Source of the DNA: Solidesulfovibrio magneticus RS-1
GTDB taxonomy: Bacteria > Desulfobacterota > Desulfovibrionia > Desulfovibrionales > Desulfovibrionaceae
Assembly: GCF_000010665.1 (NCBI RefSeq)
Contig: NC_012796.1
Span: 4,984,001-5,048,000, forward strand
Direction of reading: 5' to 3'
DNA length: 64,000 nt
Shown here: positions 8,356-16,519 of the stretch, one piece after another
Numbering within the stretch: the stretch's first letter is position 1
Layout of the letters: each line of letters opens with the position of its first letter
Translations under genes and position numbers: made by a program
Notes under the pieces: model-generated
What the model saw: the letters and a program-made list of their open reading frames with translations, nothing else
Databases searched by the model: none
Told to the model about the DNA's origin: nothing

Positions 8356-9260
8356 GGATTCCGGACACGCTCCACATAGAGGATAAGGTAAAAGCTGACA
8401 ATCCACAGCCCCAGGGAGGCCTGGATGAAGCCGTCACGCAAAAGCACCAACGTCGGTGAACCGCTTTTGCACTCGACCAGGGTAATCTGCAAGTAGCGCA
8501 GGACGCCGAGGATGACGAAAATGGCGGTCAGATACAGCTTGTCCGAGCCATGCTTGGCGATGACCTCGGGGGAAAGCGTGTAGAGGATGTAGCTGACGAT
8601 GACAACCGCCGCCATGATGATCATGGAGGCCGAGACGAACTCCAGGTTGTAGCCGTCCAGCGACCGCCGCGTTTTCTCGCAGCCGGCGGCGGACAGCAGC
8701 AGATCGTCGCGGCGCTTGGCGAAGCCGAGAAACAGCGCCAGCAGGAAGGTCATGAGCACGATCCAGTGGCTGGGGGTCACGGCCGTGACCACGCCGCCGG
8801 CAAACACCCGCAGCACGAAGCCCACGGCGATGCAGGCCAGATCAATGAGCGCCTTGTGCTTGAGGCCAAAGCTGTAGAGGGCGTTAATGACGAGATAGCC
8901 GGCCAGGATGACGGCAAAGCCGCTCGAGCCGAGCACGAGGGTCAGCACGGACGCGCCGCCAAGCAGCGCCCCGGCGAACCGCAGGCCTTGGGCCGGGGTC
9001 AACGCGCCCGAGGCCAGGGGGCGGTTGCGCTTGGTGGGGTGGGCCCGGTCTTCCTCGACGTCTTTTAGGTCATTTATGACGTAAACGGCGCTGGCGGCCA
9101 GACAGAACGCGGCAAAGGCCAAGCAGGCGCTCCACAGCGCCGCCGGGTCGGTGAGCTTCCAGCCAAAAAACAGCGGCAGGAAGACAAAGGCGTTTTTGAC
9201 GTACTGGTGCGGCCGGGCCAGCTTCAAGTAGGCGGCGGTCCGCGACGTGGTTTTCGGCAT
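8352..9260 (-). CDS. UbiA-family decaprenyl-phosphate phosphoribosyltransferase-like prenyltransferase
   Basis: A 302-residue polytopic membrane protein (about eight to nine TM segments) whose start MPKTTSRTAAYLKLARPHQY has a GGAG site 7 bases upstream. LARPHQYVKNAFVFLPLFF and the Mg-diphosphate motif NDLKDVEED (N63-D71) followed by HPTKRNRPLASG are hallmarks of the Rv3806c subgroup of UbiA. That subgroup moves 5-phosphoribose from PRPP to decaprenyl phosphate as the first committed step to decaprenyl-phosphoryl-arabinose. The second Asp motif is seen as FAKRRDD. The gene overlaps the radical SAM-SDR gene by 4 bp and follows the 1230-residue membrane protein by 56 bp. Confidence 0.88.
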   Translation of the reverse strand: MPKTTSRTAAYLKLARPHQYVKNAFVFLPLFFGWKLTDPAALWSACLAFAAFCLAASAVYVINDLKDVEEDRAHPTKRNRPLASGALTPAQGLRFAGALLGGASVLTLVLGSSGFAVILAGYLVINALYSFGLKHKALIDLACIAVGFVLRVFAGGVVTAVTPSHWIVLMTFLLALFLGFAKRRDDLLLSAAGCEKTRRSLDGYNLEFVSASMIIMAAVVIVSYILYTLSPEVIAKHGSDKLYLTAIFVILGVLRYLQITLVECKSGSPTLVLLRDGFIQASLGLWIVSFYLILYVERVRNP

Positions 9261-9316
9261 AGCGCTCCAACCGGCCTCGCCGGGAGGCCGGACCATAGCC
9301 GGGATCGCCCCGGGCT

Positions 9317-12300
9317 TCAATCGGCCCGGGGGGCCTTTCGCCGGCCGGGCAGCAGGTCTGGCGCGAAAAGGGCCAGGGTTACAAGCGTCAGCACGATCCA
9401 GCCGGCGTTCATGACGGGCACGAGCCTGGCCATGATGGCCTCGTCACGGTAGAGCAGCTCGGCCGAGCCGGACGCGCCGGGCGGCAGGTTGTAGACATTG
9501 ATGAATCCCAGACCCTTGAGCGGCGTCAGCGTCTTGCCGCCGACGGCCAGCCCCCAACCAGGATGGAAGGCTTCGGAAAAGACCAGGAAGCCGCCGCCCT
9601 CCGGCAGGGTCAGGTCGTAGCGGCCGGCGTTTTGGCGCTTGTAGGCGACGTCCGCGCCGGCAACCGGGCCGCCCGCCTCGCCCAGGGTCAGCTCCACGGC
9701 GTCGCAGGCCACGGCGGCCGGGCCGTCCAGGGCCAGACGGATCAGGCCATCGTCCCCAGGGCGTACCGTCCCGGCCGAGACGTTATTGCGGCCGTCCCTG
9801 GCCAGGACCACCGAACGGCCCTCCGGCAGTTTGACCGTGTCCCCGGCCTTGCCCACCAGCCGCAAGGTGGCGGCGTAGTCCCCGGCCACGGGCACGGCCA
9901 CGGCCAAGGTGGCCGGCAGCCGGGCCGCCGCGCCAAAGGACAGCACGGCCCGGCCGGGCACGGGGGTGTCGGCCACCAGCCGCATGGGCTGGTTGGGGGA
10001 ATTGACCTGGGAGGACAGCTGGGCCTGACGCATGGCGAAACGAATGGTGACGGTAGTCGCCGGCCCCTTGATCTCGGAAACCATGCGGCGCTTGTAGACG
10101 TCCTCCCAGCGGTCGTCGTGGCTCCCCTCCACGCGGTAGAGAAGCTTGGACGGGCCGCCGTCCACCGAGGCCGAAACGGCCACGTAGGAGGTCTCGACCT
10201 TGTCGCCAAAAAGGCGGGGATAGCTTTCGAGCGTCAGGCCCACAACCGGCTCGGGGAAGCGCACGGTATAGACCACCTCGCCCGGGGCGTCGCCTTCCAC
10301 GGCCACCACCCCGGCCCCGCGCGAATCGGCGAGATCGAGACGGGCGTTTTCGCTGGCCACGGTCACGTCCGCGCCCTGGGCCAAAAGCGGCACGTAGAGC
10401 TTGGGGGCCATGGGCGAGACCGGCGCGATGGCCGCTTCCTCGGCCTCGGCCACCACCCGGACCTTGCCGCCGGCCAGGGCGGCCAACTGGTCCCGGGCGG
10501 CAGCGTAAGCTTCCTCGGGCACGGCCAGCAGCCCCGAAACGATAACGCCCCGGCCGGGAATTTCCACGGCCAGCTCATGGGGCGGGCCCGGCTCGAAGGT
10601 GGCCGTGCCGCAGTCGATCCAGTCGATGCCGCGCCCCAGCGGACCGGCGGCCAGCTCGGCCACGGGCGCGCCGTCCAGGCTCACCTTGGCCGTGCCGGCA
10701 AAGCTCTCGGCCCCGGCCCGCAGGAACAGGCGCATGGTCCCATGGCCGATGCGCGCAAACCGGACCACGCCCGGACCTTCGCTTATGCGGGCGGCCTTTT
10801 CCAGCACCGAGCCGCCATGGCGGGGATCGTCGAGCTGGCGCGGGGCCAACGGCCCAAAGGAGCCTTCCAGGGTGGCGGCCGTTGCGCCCTGGTAGGCGTC
10901 GGCCGGCAGGAAGGGCAGCAGCAGTTCGGGCGTGGCCCCGCCGGCCACGGTCAGGCCGCCCAAGCCCGGCCCCAGCGTTTTGAGTTCGGCCTCGGCGACG
11001 TCAGCCCCGAACAACAGCGCCTCGTCGGCCCAGTCGGGCCGGCTGGCGTTGGCCAGGGACAGCAGCAGCGGAAAGCCGCCGGCGGCCAGACGCGCCCCTT
11101 TCGTCAGACGCAGGCGCGGCAGGAAGTCGGTGTTGCGGTAAACCGCCTCGGGCGGCGCGGCCAGATCGGGATCGACCACCAGGTCGCGCTGGGCGGCGAT
11201 GAAGGGGCCGATAATATCGCCCGGGTCGAACAGCGTTTCCGGCCCGCGCTTGGTGGTCGGCATCCAGCCGAACGAGCCGTAGGACAGGTAGGGGTTGGTC
11301 TGGTTGTAGATGACCCGCTTGACGGCGGCCAGCCCGAGCAGCCGGCCAAAGGCGTCGGTGACCGGCCAGGGCCGGTGCAACAGCCCCAGCAGGTACATGC
11401 TGTAGGGTTCGCCGATGTAGGTGGGGCCGATGATGCCGTCCTTGCCGAGCAGGGCGAAATTGCGGGTCAGGCCGTTGGTCGGCGGATCGGGCACGTCGCC
11501 GGTGGGGCCGGCGATGGTGGGCCAGACCGTGACCCGGTAGTCGTCGGGGTCATTGGTGAAATATTTCGAGAGGGTGCCCTCGGCCGGGGACAGCGGCTGG
11601 GGCACCATGGCCATGGTCTGGGAGGTGGCGTTTTGGGGCCGGGTCAACTGGCCGGTCCAGTAGGGGTGCAGGTAGACGGCCAGGACGGCGGCGGCAAAGG
11701 CCATGGTCGTCGCCTGGTTGAGGCGGCTGCCCTTGCTCCATTCGAGCAAGCGGGCCAGCCCCAGGCCGGCCAGCAACGACAGGCCGAAATAATAGACCGG
11801 CAGCCAACGGGCCGGCCGGGCCATTTGGAAAAACAGGATGGGCACGCGGTTTAAAAACTTCTCGTAAAACACCGCGCCGGCGAGCGTCTTGTTGCCGGCC
11901 AGGCAGATGAACCCCATGAACAGGCACAAGGCAGCGAAATATTTGATGCCCCGGTTCGAAACCCGGCCGAAGCCGCCCAGAATCGCCAGCCCGAGCAAGG
12001 CCAGGGCCGCGGCCACCCATTCGGGATTGTCCTTTATGGTCACCGGATAGGCGTATTCCGTGCCCATGCCGTAATTGTCGGTGTGGCCGAGCATGGCTTG
12101 GCGCAGCGGCGCGGAATAGCGGCGGTAGATGCCCTGGTAATGGTCGTTGATCTCTTCCTTGGTCTGGTGGTGCTTGAAATCGGCGGCGTGGATGATGGAG
12201 CTGGCCGCCGGAACCAGCCAGTGCAGATGCAGGAAAAGCGCCACGCCCCCGGCCAGGGCAAAGGCCAGGGCCGGACGGACGCTTCGCCGGGCAACGGTCT

Positions 12301-13009
12301 GGCCTAGGGTGAAAAGCGCGGTGAACGAGCCGTAAAACACGATGCCAAAGGGCGAGGCCGAGCAGGCCAAGGCTCCGAGCAGGCCGGCCGCAAGCGTACA
12401 GGCGAGAAACCGGCGCGCGGACGGATCGGCCGCCGCCCGAAAGAGCAAGGCCAGCACCCAAGGGACGATGGCCAGGGCAAAACCGCTCTCTTCCACATGG
12501 CCGGCCACGGCCATGGAAAACTGGCGCGGATTGAAGGCAAAGACCATGGCGGCCAAGACCGTGGGGCACAGCCCCAGGCCCATGAGGCGGCACAAGGCGG
12601 CCACGCCGCCGGCTCCGACCACGGCGTAGACCGGCCCTTCCCAGCGCACGATAAACGGCCCGCCCAGGTACGACCCGGCGTCGCGGGTGACGAGGTCGAA
12701 CCAGCGGGTGATGCCGGAAAACGCGCCCGGTGCGCCCATGTCGTACTTGGAGGCCCAGGCGTGCTTGGAGATGTCGGCGACCTGGCGCATCTCCTCGGCG
12801 TAGGGCGTCGGCACCCGGTCCCAGTTCTGGTAGACGTGTCCCGGCGTCCAGAGGATGCCGCGCCAGGAGAGCAGCGCGAAGGCCGCGACGACGGCAAGGG
12901 GGATAAGAAAGAGGAAGACCAGGGCTCTGCCCTGGACCCGCCGGGGGGGATCATCCCCCCCGGACCCCCTGGACGGGGGGAGGGGCTGGTTCGTATTACA
13001 TTTTGTCAT
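9317..13009 (-). CDS. Large GT-C/YfhO-like membrane protein, possible arabinofuranosyltransferase
   Basis: A 1230-residue protein. Roughly residues 29-480 hold a dozen or so TM helices with an early periplasmic loop (WTPGHVYQNWDRVPTPYAEEM), an arrangement like GT-C glycosyltransferases. The middle 600 residues are soluble, beta-rich, and periplasmic if the topology is standard. A YfhO-like block (FLVFSEAFHPGWGLAVGGK, FINVYNLPPGASG) precedes a last TM. Size and layout recall AftD-type arabinofuranosyltransferases, and the UbiA and DprE2-like neighbours fit that, but no catalytic motif is proven. Residues 9-28 (PPSRGSGGDDPPRRVQGRAL) are encoded by an intergenic hairpin element, so the true start could be later. 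No good ribosome site precedes the ATG at 13009. Confidence 0.7.
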   Translation of the reverse strand: MTKCNTNQPLPPSRGSGGDDPPRRVQGRALVFLFLIPLAVVAAFALLSWRGILWTPGHVYQNWDRVPTPYAEEMRQVADISKHAWASKYDMGAPGAFSGITRWFDLVTRDAGSYLGGPFIVRWEGPVYAVVGAGGVAALCRLMGLGLCPTVLAAMVFAFNPRQFSMAVAGHVEESGFALAIVPWVLALLFRAAADPSARRFLACTLAAGLLGALACSASPFGIVFYGSFTALFTLGQTVARRSVRPALAFALAGGVALFLHLHWLVPAASSIIHAADFKHHQTKEEINDHYQGIYRRYSAPLRQAMLGHTDNYGMGTEYAYPVTIKDNPEWVAAALALLGLAILGGFGRVSNRGIKYFAALCLFMGFICLAGNKTLAGAVFYEKFLNRVPILFFQMARPARWLPVYYFGLSLLAGLGLARLLEWSKGSRLNQATTMAFAAAVLAVYLHPYWTGQLTRPQNATSQTMAMVPQPLSPAEGTLSKYFTNDPDDYRVTVWPTIAGPTGDVPDPPTNGLTRNFALLGKDGIIGPTYIGEPYSMYLLGLLHRPWPVTDAFGRLLGLAAVKRVIYNQTNPYLSYGSFGWMPTTKRGPETLFDPGDIIGPFIAAQRDLVVDPDLAAPPEAVYRNTDFLPRLRLTKGARLAAGGFPLLLSLANASRPDWADEALLFGADVAEAELKTLGPGLGGLTVAGGATPELLLPFLPADAYQGATAATLEGSFGPLAPRQLDDPRHGGSVLEKAARISEGPGVVRFARIGHGTMRLFLRAGAESFAGTAKVSLDGAPVAELAAGPLGRGIDWIDCGTATFEPGPPHELAVEIPGRGVIVSGLLAVPEEAYAAARDQLAALAGGKVRVVAEAEEAAIAPVSPMAPKLYVPLLAQGADVTVASENARLDLADSRGAGVVAVEGDAPGEVVYTVRFPEPVVGLTLESYPRLFGDKVETSYVAVSASVDGGPSKLLYRVEGSHDDRWEDVYKRRMVSEIKGPATTVTIRFAMRQAQLSSQVNSPNQPMRLVADTPVPGRAVLSFGAAARLPATLAVAVPVAGDYAATLRLVGKAGDTVKLPEGRSVVLARDGRNNVSAGTVRPGDDGLIRLALDGPAAVACDAVELTLGEAGGPVAGADVAYKRQNAGRYDLTLPEGGGFLVFSEAFHPGWGLAVGGKTLTPLKGLGFINVYNLPPGASGSAELLYRDEAIMARLVPVMNAGWIVLTLVTLALFAPDLLPGRRKAPRAD
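12920..12985 (-). repeat. Two-hairpin element, CCAGGGC-linked type, overlapping a coding start
   Basis: The plus strand reads CCAGGGCTCTGCCCTGG, then acccgcc, gggggggatcatccccccc, ggacc, and CCCCCtggaCGGGGGG. It has the same parts as the elements at 4801 and 31015 but in inverted orientation. It lies inside the open frame of the 1230-residue membrane protein and would encode its residues 9-28. Confidence 0.75.
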
Positions 13010-13084
13010 GCGAGTCGTTGTTCAGATCGAAATCGTCTTGTCGCCACACTCTGGCGTGCCCTCACCCAACCCCTTTAAACTTTT

Positions 13085-13136
13085 CCCCATATGGGGGGTC
13101 TGGGGGCCTCAGGCCCCCAGCCGCCGGAGGCATCTT
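13085..13136 (-). repeat. GATGCCTCCGGCGGC two-hairpin element, 3' of purN
   Basis: On the minus strand, 40 bases after the purN stop: GATGCCTCCGGCGGC, then the hairpin tgggggcctgaggccccca, then gacc and CCCCatatGGGG. It has the same orientation relative to the upstream gene as the copies after nrdD, nrdG, the carbamoyltransferase and two small genes. A transcript-end role is likely; there is no strong T-tract. Confidence 0.75.
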
Positions 13137-13176
13137 CCCTCTTCCTCTCCCTCTCCCAATCCGCCTCCCTCCCTCA

Positions 13177-13857
13177 CTAAAAGCCTTCTTCCAGCATCGG
13201 GTTCACCAGGCATGGCGACACCAAGGCCAGGTCGGCGGGCGGCAGGGAGGACGGGGCCAGGCGCGTCTTGCGGCCGGCGATGGCCAGCCGGCCGGCGGCC
13301 AGCCAGGCTACGGCCTGGGGATAGATGCGGTGTTCCAGGGTCAGGATGCGCGCGGCGAGGCTTTCGCCGTCATCGTCTGGGCCGGCCGGCACGGCGGCCT
13401 GGATGACGATGGGGCCGTTGTCCATTTCCTCGTCCACGAAATGCACGGTGGCCCCGGCGATGGTGACGCCGTAGGCGGCGGCGGCGGCCTGGACGCGCAG
13501 GCCGGGGAAGCTTGGCAAAAGCGCCGGGTGGATGTTGAGGATGCGGTTTTTAAAAGCGGCGATAAAGGGCGGCGCAAGCAGGCGCAGGTAGCCGGCCAGG
13601 ACGACGGCCTGGGCCCCGGAGTCCTGAACGGCGGCCAAAAGCGCCGCGTCGTAGGCGGCCCGGTCCGGGTAGTCGTCCTGGGGCAGGGCGATGGCCGGGA
13701 TGCCGTGGGCGCGGGCGCGCGAAAGCGCCCGCGCCTGGGGTTTGTTGGATACCACGGCCGTGATGCGGGCCGCGATCTTGCCTTCCTCGATGCGGTCGAT
13801 GATGGCTTGCAGGTTGGACCCGCCGCCGGACGCGAGGATGGCAAGGGGGAGCGTCAC
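13177..13857 (-). CDS. purN: Phosphoribosylglycinamide formyltransferase
   Basis: A 226-residue formyltransferase of purine synthesis; it moves the formyl group of 10-formyl-THF to GAR. It begins at a GTG (VTLPLAILASGGGSNLQAI) that overlaps the TGA of the upstream cobA-hemD gene, so the two are translationally coupled. The GAR phosphate loop SGGGSNLQ at about residue 10, the catalytic stretch NIHPALLPSFPGL and the following GATVHFVDEEMDNGPIV are all present, including the catalytic Asn, His and Asp. The length is slightly above the E. coli enzyme (212), with a short C-terminal extension. A GATGCC-type element follows the stop. Confidence 0.95.
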   Translation of the reverse strand: MTLPLAILASGGGSNLQAIIDRIEEGKIAARITAVVSNKPQARALSRARAHGIPAIALPQDDYPDRAAYDAALLAAVQDSGAQAVVLAGYLRLLAPPFIAAFKNRILNIHPALLPSFPGLRVQAAAAAYGVTIAGATVHFVDEEMDNGPIVIQAAVPAGPDDDGESLAARILTLEHRIYPQAVAWLAAGRLAIAGRKTRLAPSSLPPADLALVSPCLVNPMLEEGF

Positions 13858-15368
13858 GCGCCGCGCCTCGCGTCGTCGATGACGGCCTGGGCCAGGGCCG
13901 GCACGGTGTAGGCGGCGGCGTTGACGTCCGGCGTGAACCCGTATTCGGCCAGGGTGGCGGCCGTGATGGGGCCGATGCAGGCGGTCTTGACGGCCGAGGC
14001 CTTGAGCACCTCGGGCGGAATCTGGGCGAAGAAGTTCTTCACCGTCGAGGACGAGGTGAAGGTGACGTAGTGGATCTCGCCATTTTTCACGGCCTGGATG
14101 ATCTCGGCCGGGTCCTGGTCCACGGGCCGGGTGTCGTAGACCGGCAGCACGGTGACCGTGCAACCGGCTTCGGCCAGCTTCTCGGGCAGCACATCCCGGG
14201 CTTCGCGGGCGCGGGGGATGAGCACCTTCTTGCCGGCCACGTCCTGGGCGAGCAGGCCTTCGACCACGGATTCGGCCACGAAGCGCTCGGGGATGAAATC
14301 GGCCCGAAGCCCCCGTTCGGCGAGCTTTTTGGCCGTGGCCGGCCCGATGGCGGCGATGCGGATGCCGGCGAAGGCCCGGGCGTCCAGGCCCTTGGCGTCA
14401 ATACGCTCGAAAAAGCAGTCCACGCCGTTGGCCGAGGTGAAGACGACCCAGTCGTTGTCGTAGAGGCTGTCGATGGCCGCGTCCACCGGGGCGACGTCGG
14501 TGAGCGGCGCGATCTCGATGGCCGGGAACTCGTAGCAGCAGGCCCCTTCGGCCCCCAGCAGGCGGGTCAAATCACTGGCCTGCTCGCGGCTACGGGTGAC
14601 GACCACGCCCTTACCCAAAAGCGCGCGCTTTTCGTACCAGGCCAGCTTGTCGTGCAGCGTGGCCACGCCGCCGACCACGAAAAGCGACGGCGGGGCGAAG
14701 CCGTGTTTCTGGGCTTCCTCGGGCATGGTGGCCACGGTGGCCACCAGGCTGCGATGGCGGCAGGTGGTGCCCCAGCGCACCAGGGCGGCCGGGGTGTCGC
14801 CGGGCATCCCGGCTTTCATGAGATTTTCGGTGATGTGCGGCAGGTTTTTCACACCCATGAAAAAGACCAGGGTGGAGCCGGACTTGGCGAAAGCTTCCCA
14901 ATTGAGCGAGCTTTCGGTCTTGGTCGGGTCCTCGTGGCCGGTGATAAACGACACCGACGAGGTGAACGAGCGGTGGGTGATGGGGATGCCGGCATAGGCC
15001 GGCGCGGCCACGGCCGAGGTGACGCCGGGCACGACCTCGAAGTCGCAGCCGGCGGCGATGAGCTCCTCGGCTTCCTCGCCGCCACGGCCGAAGACAAAGG
15101 GATCGCCGCCTTTGAGGCGGGCCACCACCTTGCCGGCCTTGGCCATGTCCACCAGCAGGTCGTTGATCTTGTCCTGGGGCAGGGTGTGGTCGCCGCCCTT
15201 CTTGCCGACGTAGTAGATTTCCGCGTCCTTGCGGCAGAAATCCAGGAAGGCCTTGTTGGCCAGATAGTCGTAGACCACGACGTCGGCCGTTTCGAGGAGT
15301 TCCTTGGCGCGAAGGGTCAAAAGGCCCGGATCGCCCGGCCCGGCGCCGATGAGATAGACTTTGGACAT
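13854..15368 (-). CDS. cobA-hemD: Uroporphyrinogen-III C-methyltransferase / uroporphyrinogen-III synthase fusion
   Basis: A 504-residue bifunctional enzyme. Residues 1-240 are the SAM-dependent methyltransferase: VYLIGAGPGDPGLLTLRA, VARLKGGDPFVFGRGGEEA and the PGVTSAVAAPAYAGIPITHR segment. Residues 250-504 are the HemD synthase, with VVFTSANGVDCFFERI and YVTFTSSSTVKNFF. It closes hydroxymethylbilane to uroporphyrinogen III and methylates it to precorrin-2, the branch point to siroheme, cobalamin and the siroheme-dependent haem route of sulfate reducers. That fits the cobalamin riboswitch and the siroheme decarboxylase subunit elsewhere in the window. The start MSKVYLIGAGPG was chosen over an upstream ATG on family length. 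purN overlaps its stop. Confidence 0.95.
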   Translation of the reverse strand: MSKVYLIGAGPGDPGLLTLRAKELLETADVVVYDYLANKAFLDFCRKDAEIYYVGKKGGDHTLPQDKINDLLVDMAKAGKVVARLKGGDPFVFGRGGEEAEELIAAGCDFEVVPGVTSAVAAPAYAGIPITHRSFTSSVSFITGHEDPTKTESSLNWEAFAKSGSTLVFFMGVKNLPHITENLMKAGMPGDTPAALVRWGTTCRHRSLVATVATMPEEAQKHGFAPPSLFVVGGVATLHDKLAWYEKRALLGKGVVVTRSREQASDLTRLLGAEGACCYEFPAIEIAPLTDVAPVDAAIDSLYDNDWVVFTSANGVDCFFERIDAKGLDARAFAGIRIAAIGPATAKKLAERGLRADFIPERFVAESVVEGLLAQDVAGKKVLIPRAREARDVLPEKLAEAGCTVTVLPVYDTRPVDQDPAEIIQAVKNGEIHYVTFTSSSTVKNFFAQIPPEVLKASAVKTACIGPITAATLAEYGFTPDVNAAAYTVPALAQAVIDDARRGA

Positions 15369-15605
15369 GCACCCGCCTTTGGTGGTTGGCAGTATCATTT
15401 CGGCCCGGGGGCCTGCCGGAAAGCGGCCGGCCTTACAAGCGACGCCGCGCCCCGGACTCCCTGGCCTTGCATTTTGACGATCCGCGTCCGCCCATCATGC
15501 GGACGGCGCGCTCCAGGCCGCTTGTCTCCCATGAAACGGATCGGGCATGTGCCGCCTGGGAAAAGCACCAAGCCGTTTCACCGACAACAAGCGAAAACCA
15601 TTCTC

Positions 15606-15640
15606 TTTTTTAAAAAATACTCTCGTATTTTTTACGGGTC
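15606..15640 (-). terminator. AT hairpin with GAGA loop, 3' of lipoprotein gene
   Basis: On the minus strand, just after the lipoprotein stop: AAAAAATAC-GAGA-GTATTTTTT (15612-15633), a 9-bp stem with a GNRA-type loop, followed by more A/T. Further copies lie at 31165-31186 and 59388-59407, each downstream of a gene in the same orientation. The U-rich 3' arm suggests an intrinsic terminator. Confidence 0.7.
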
Positions 15641-15646
15641 GCGCGG

Positions 15647-16003
15647 CTACGGTTTGGCGTGCCAGATCGGCGCGCCGCCGCCCAGGCACTGGTCGATCTC
15701 CAGATCGACCACGCAGGGATCGGCCAGCCGGTTTTCCGGCGACACGAGCATGGCGGCCCGGCCCTGGTCCGGCACCATGCCGTTATTAAAGAGGTAATTG
15801 ACAGTCACGACCTTCATGCCGTCGGGCAGGGGCATAACCGAGGCCACCTTGACCTCGTACAGCCCAAAGCTGCTGGTCTTGGCCCAGGCGGTATTGAACA
15901 GATGCAGATATTTGGCTTCGCCGCCGCCGGTGTCGCGGTTGCAGCCGGTCAGGGCGACGGCCAGCGCCGCCAGGGCCAGAGCGGCCCGGAGTGTCCTTGG
16001 CAT
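15647..16003 (-). CDS. Small outer-membrane-type lipoprotein, function unknown
   Basis: A 118-residue protein. MPRTLRAALALAALAVALTGC is a lipoprotein signal peptide with lipobox LTGC, so the mature protein would start at Cys21 and be lipid-anchored in the periplasm. The start is set at this Met because AAGGA lies just before it; the longer frame has a charged, non-signal lead. The mature part contains two Cys near the end (DPCVVDLEIDQCLGGG) that may form a disulfide. No family recognised. It is a single gene facing away from the divergent small secreted protein at 16132, with a GAGA-loop hairpin directly 3'. Confidence 0.75.
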   Translation of the reverse strand: MPRTLRAALALAALAVALTGCNRDTGGGEAKYLHLFNTAWAKTSSFGLYEVKVASVMPLPDGMKVVTVNYLFNNGMVPDQGRAAMLVSPENRLADPCVVDLEIDQCLGGGAPIWHAKP

Positions 16004-16131
16004 GTGCGTTTCCTTGCTGAAAAGTTCTCGGCGCTTTTTTTCACGGATCGGCCAAAACGGCAACCCCGGCCGCCTTTGACTTCGGGCCGGTCTCGTAGCA
16101 CAAGGAAGCCCGATTCCAAAGGAGGTTGGCC

Positions 16132-16500
16132 GTGGCCAGGACCGTTTGGGCGCGCTTGCTCTTTTTTGCCTGTTGTTTCGCCCTCATTGCCGCCTCGGCA
16201 GCCGCCCAGGATGACTACCGGGCCGTGCTCGGCAACGAGGCCGGGGTGTTCCCGGGGGCGGAATTCAAGCGCGTGATCCGCTTTCCCAAGGCGGCCACGG
16301 TCATCTTTGAAACCGGAGCCAGCCCGGCCGAAGTCAGCGCCTTTTACGCCAAGGACGTCACGTCGCGCGGCTGGAAGGTCGAAGTCAACGACGTCACCGA
16401 CGGCGCGTCGTTTCTGCTGGCCGTCAAAAACGGCCGCCGCCTCACCGTGGAAGCCCAGCGCGGCCTGCCCGGCCGCACGGGCCTAAACGTCACGCTGTAG
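16132..16500 (+). CDS. Small periplasmic protein, function unknown
   Basis: A 122-residue protein starting at GTG with AAGGAGG six bases upstream. MARTVWARLLFFACCFALIAASAAAQ is a signal peptide with an AxA cleavage site. The mature 95 residues alternate charged and hydrophobic residues (VIRFPKAATVIFETGASPAEVSAFYAKDVTSRGWKV split into two beta-alpha units), as in small ferredoxin-like periplasmic domains. No family is recognised with confidence. It lies 19 bp before the AsmA gene, so an envelope role beside AsmA is likely. Confidence 0.75.
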   Translation: MARTVWARLLFFACCFALIAASAAAQDDYRAVLGNEAGVFPGAEFKRVIRFPKAATVIFETGASPAEVSAFYAKDVTSRGWKVEVNDVTDGASFLLAVKNGRRLTVEAQRGLPGRTGLNVTL

Positions 16501-16519
16501 GACTCCCGCTTCCCGCCCT

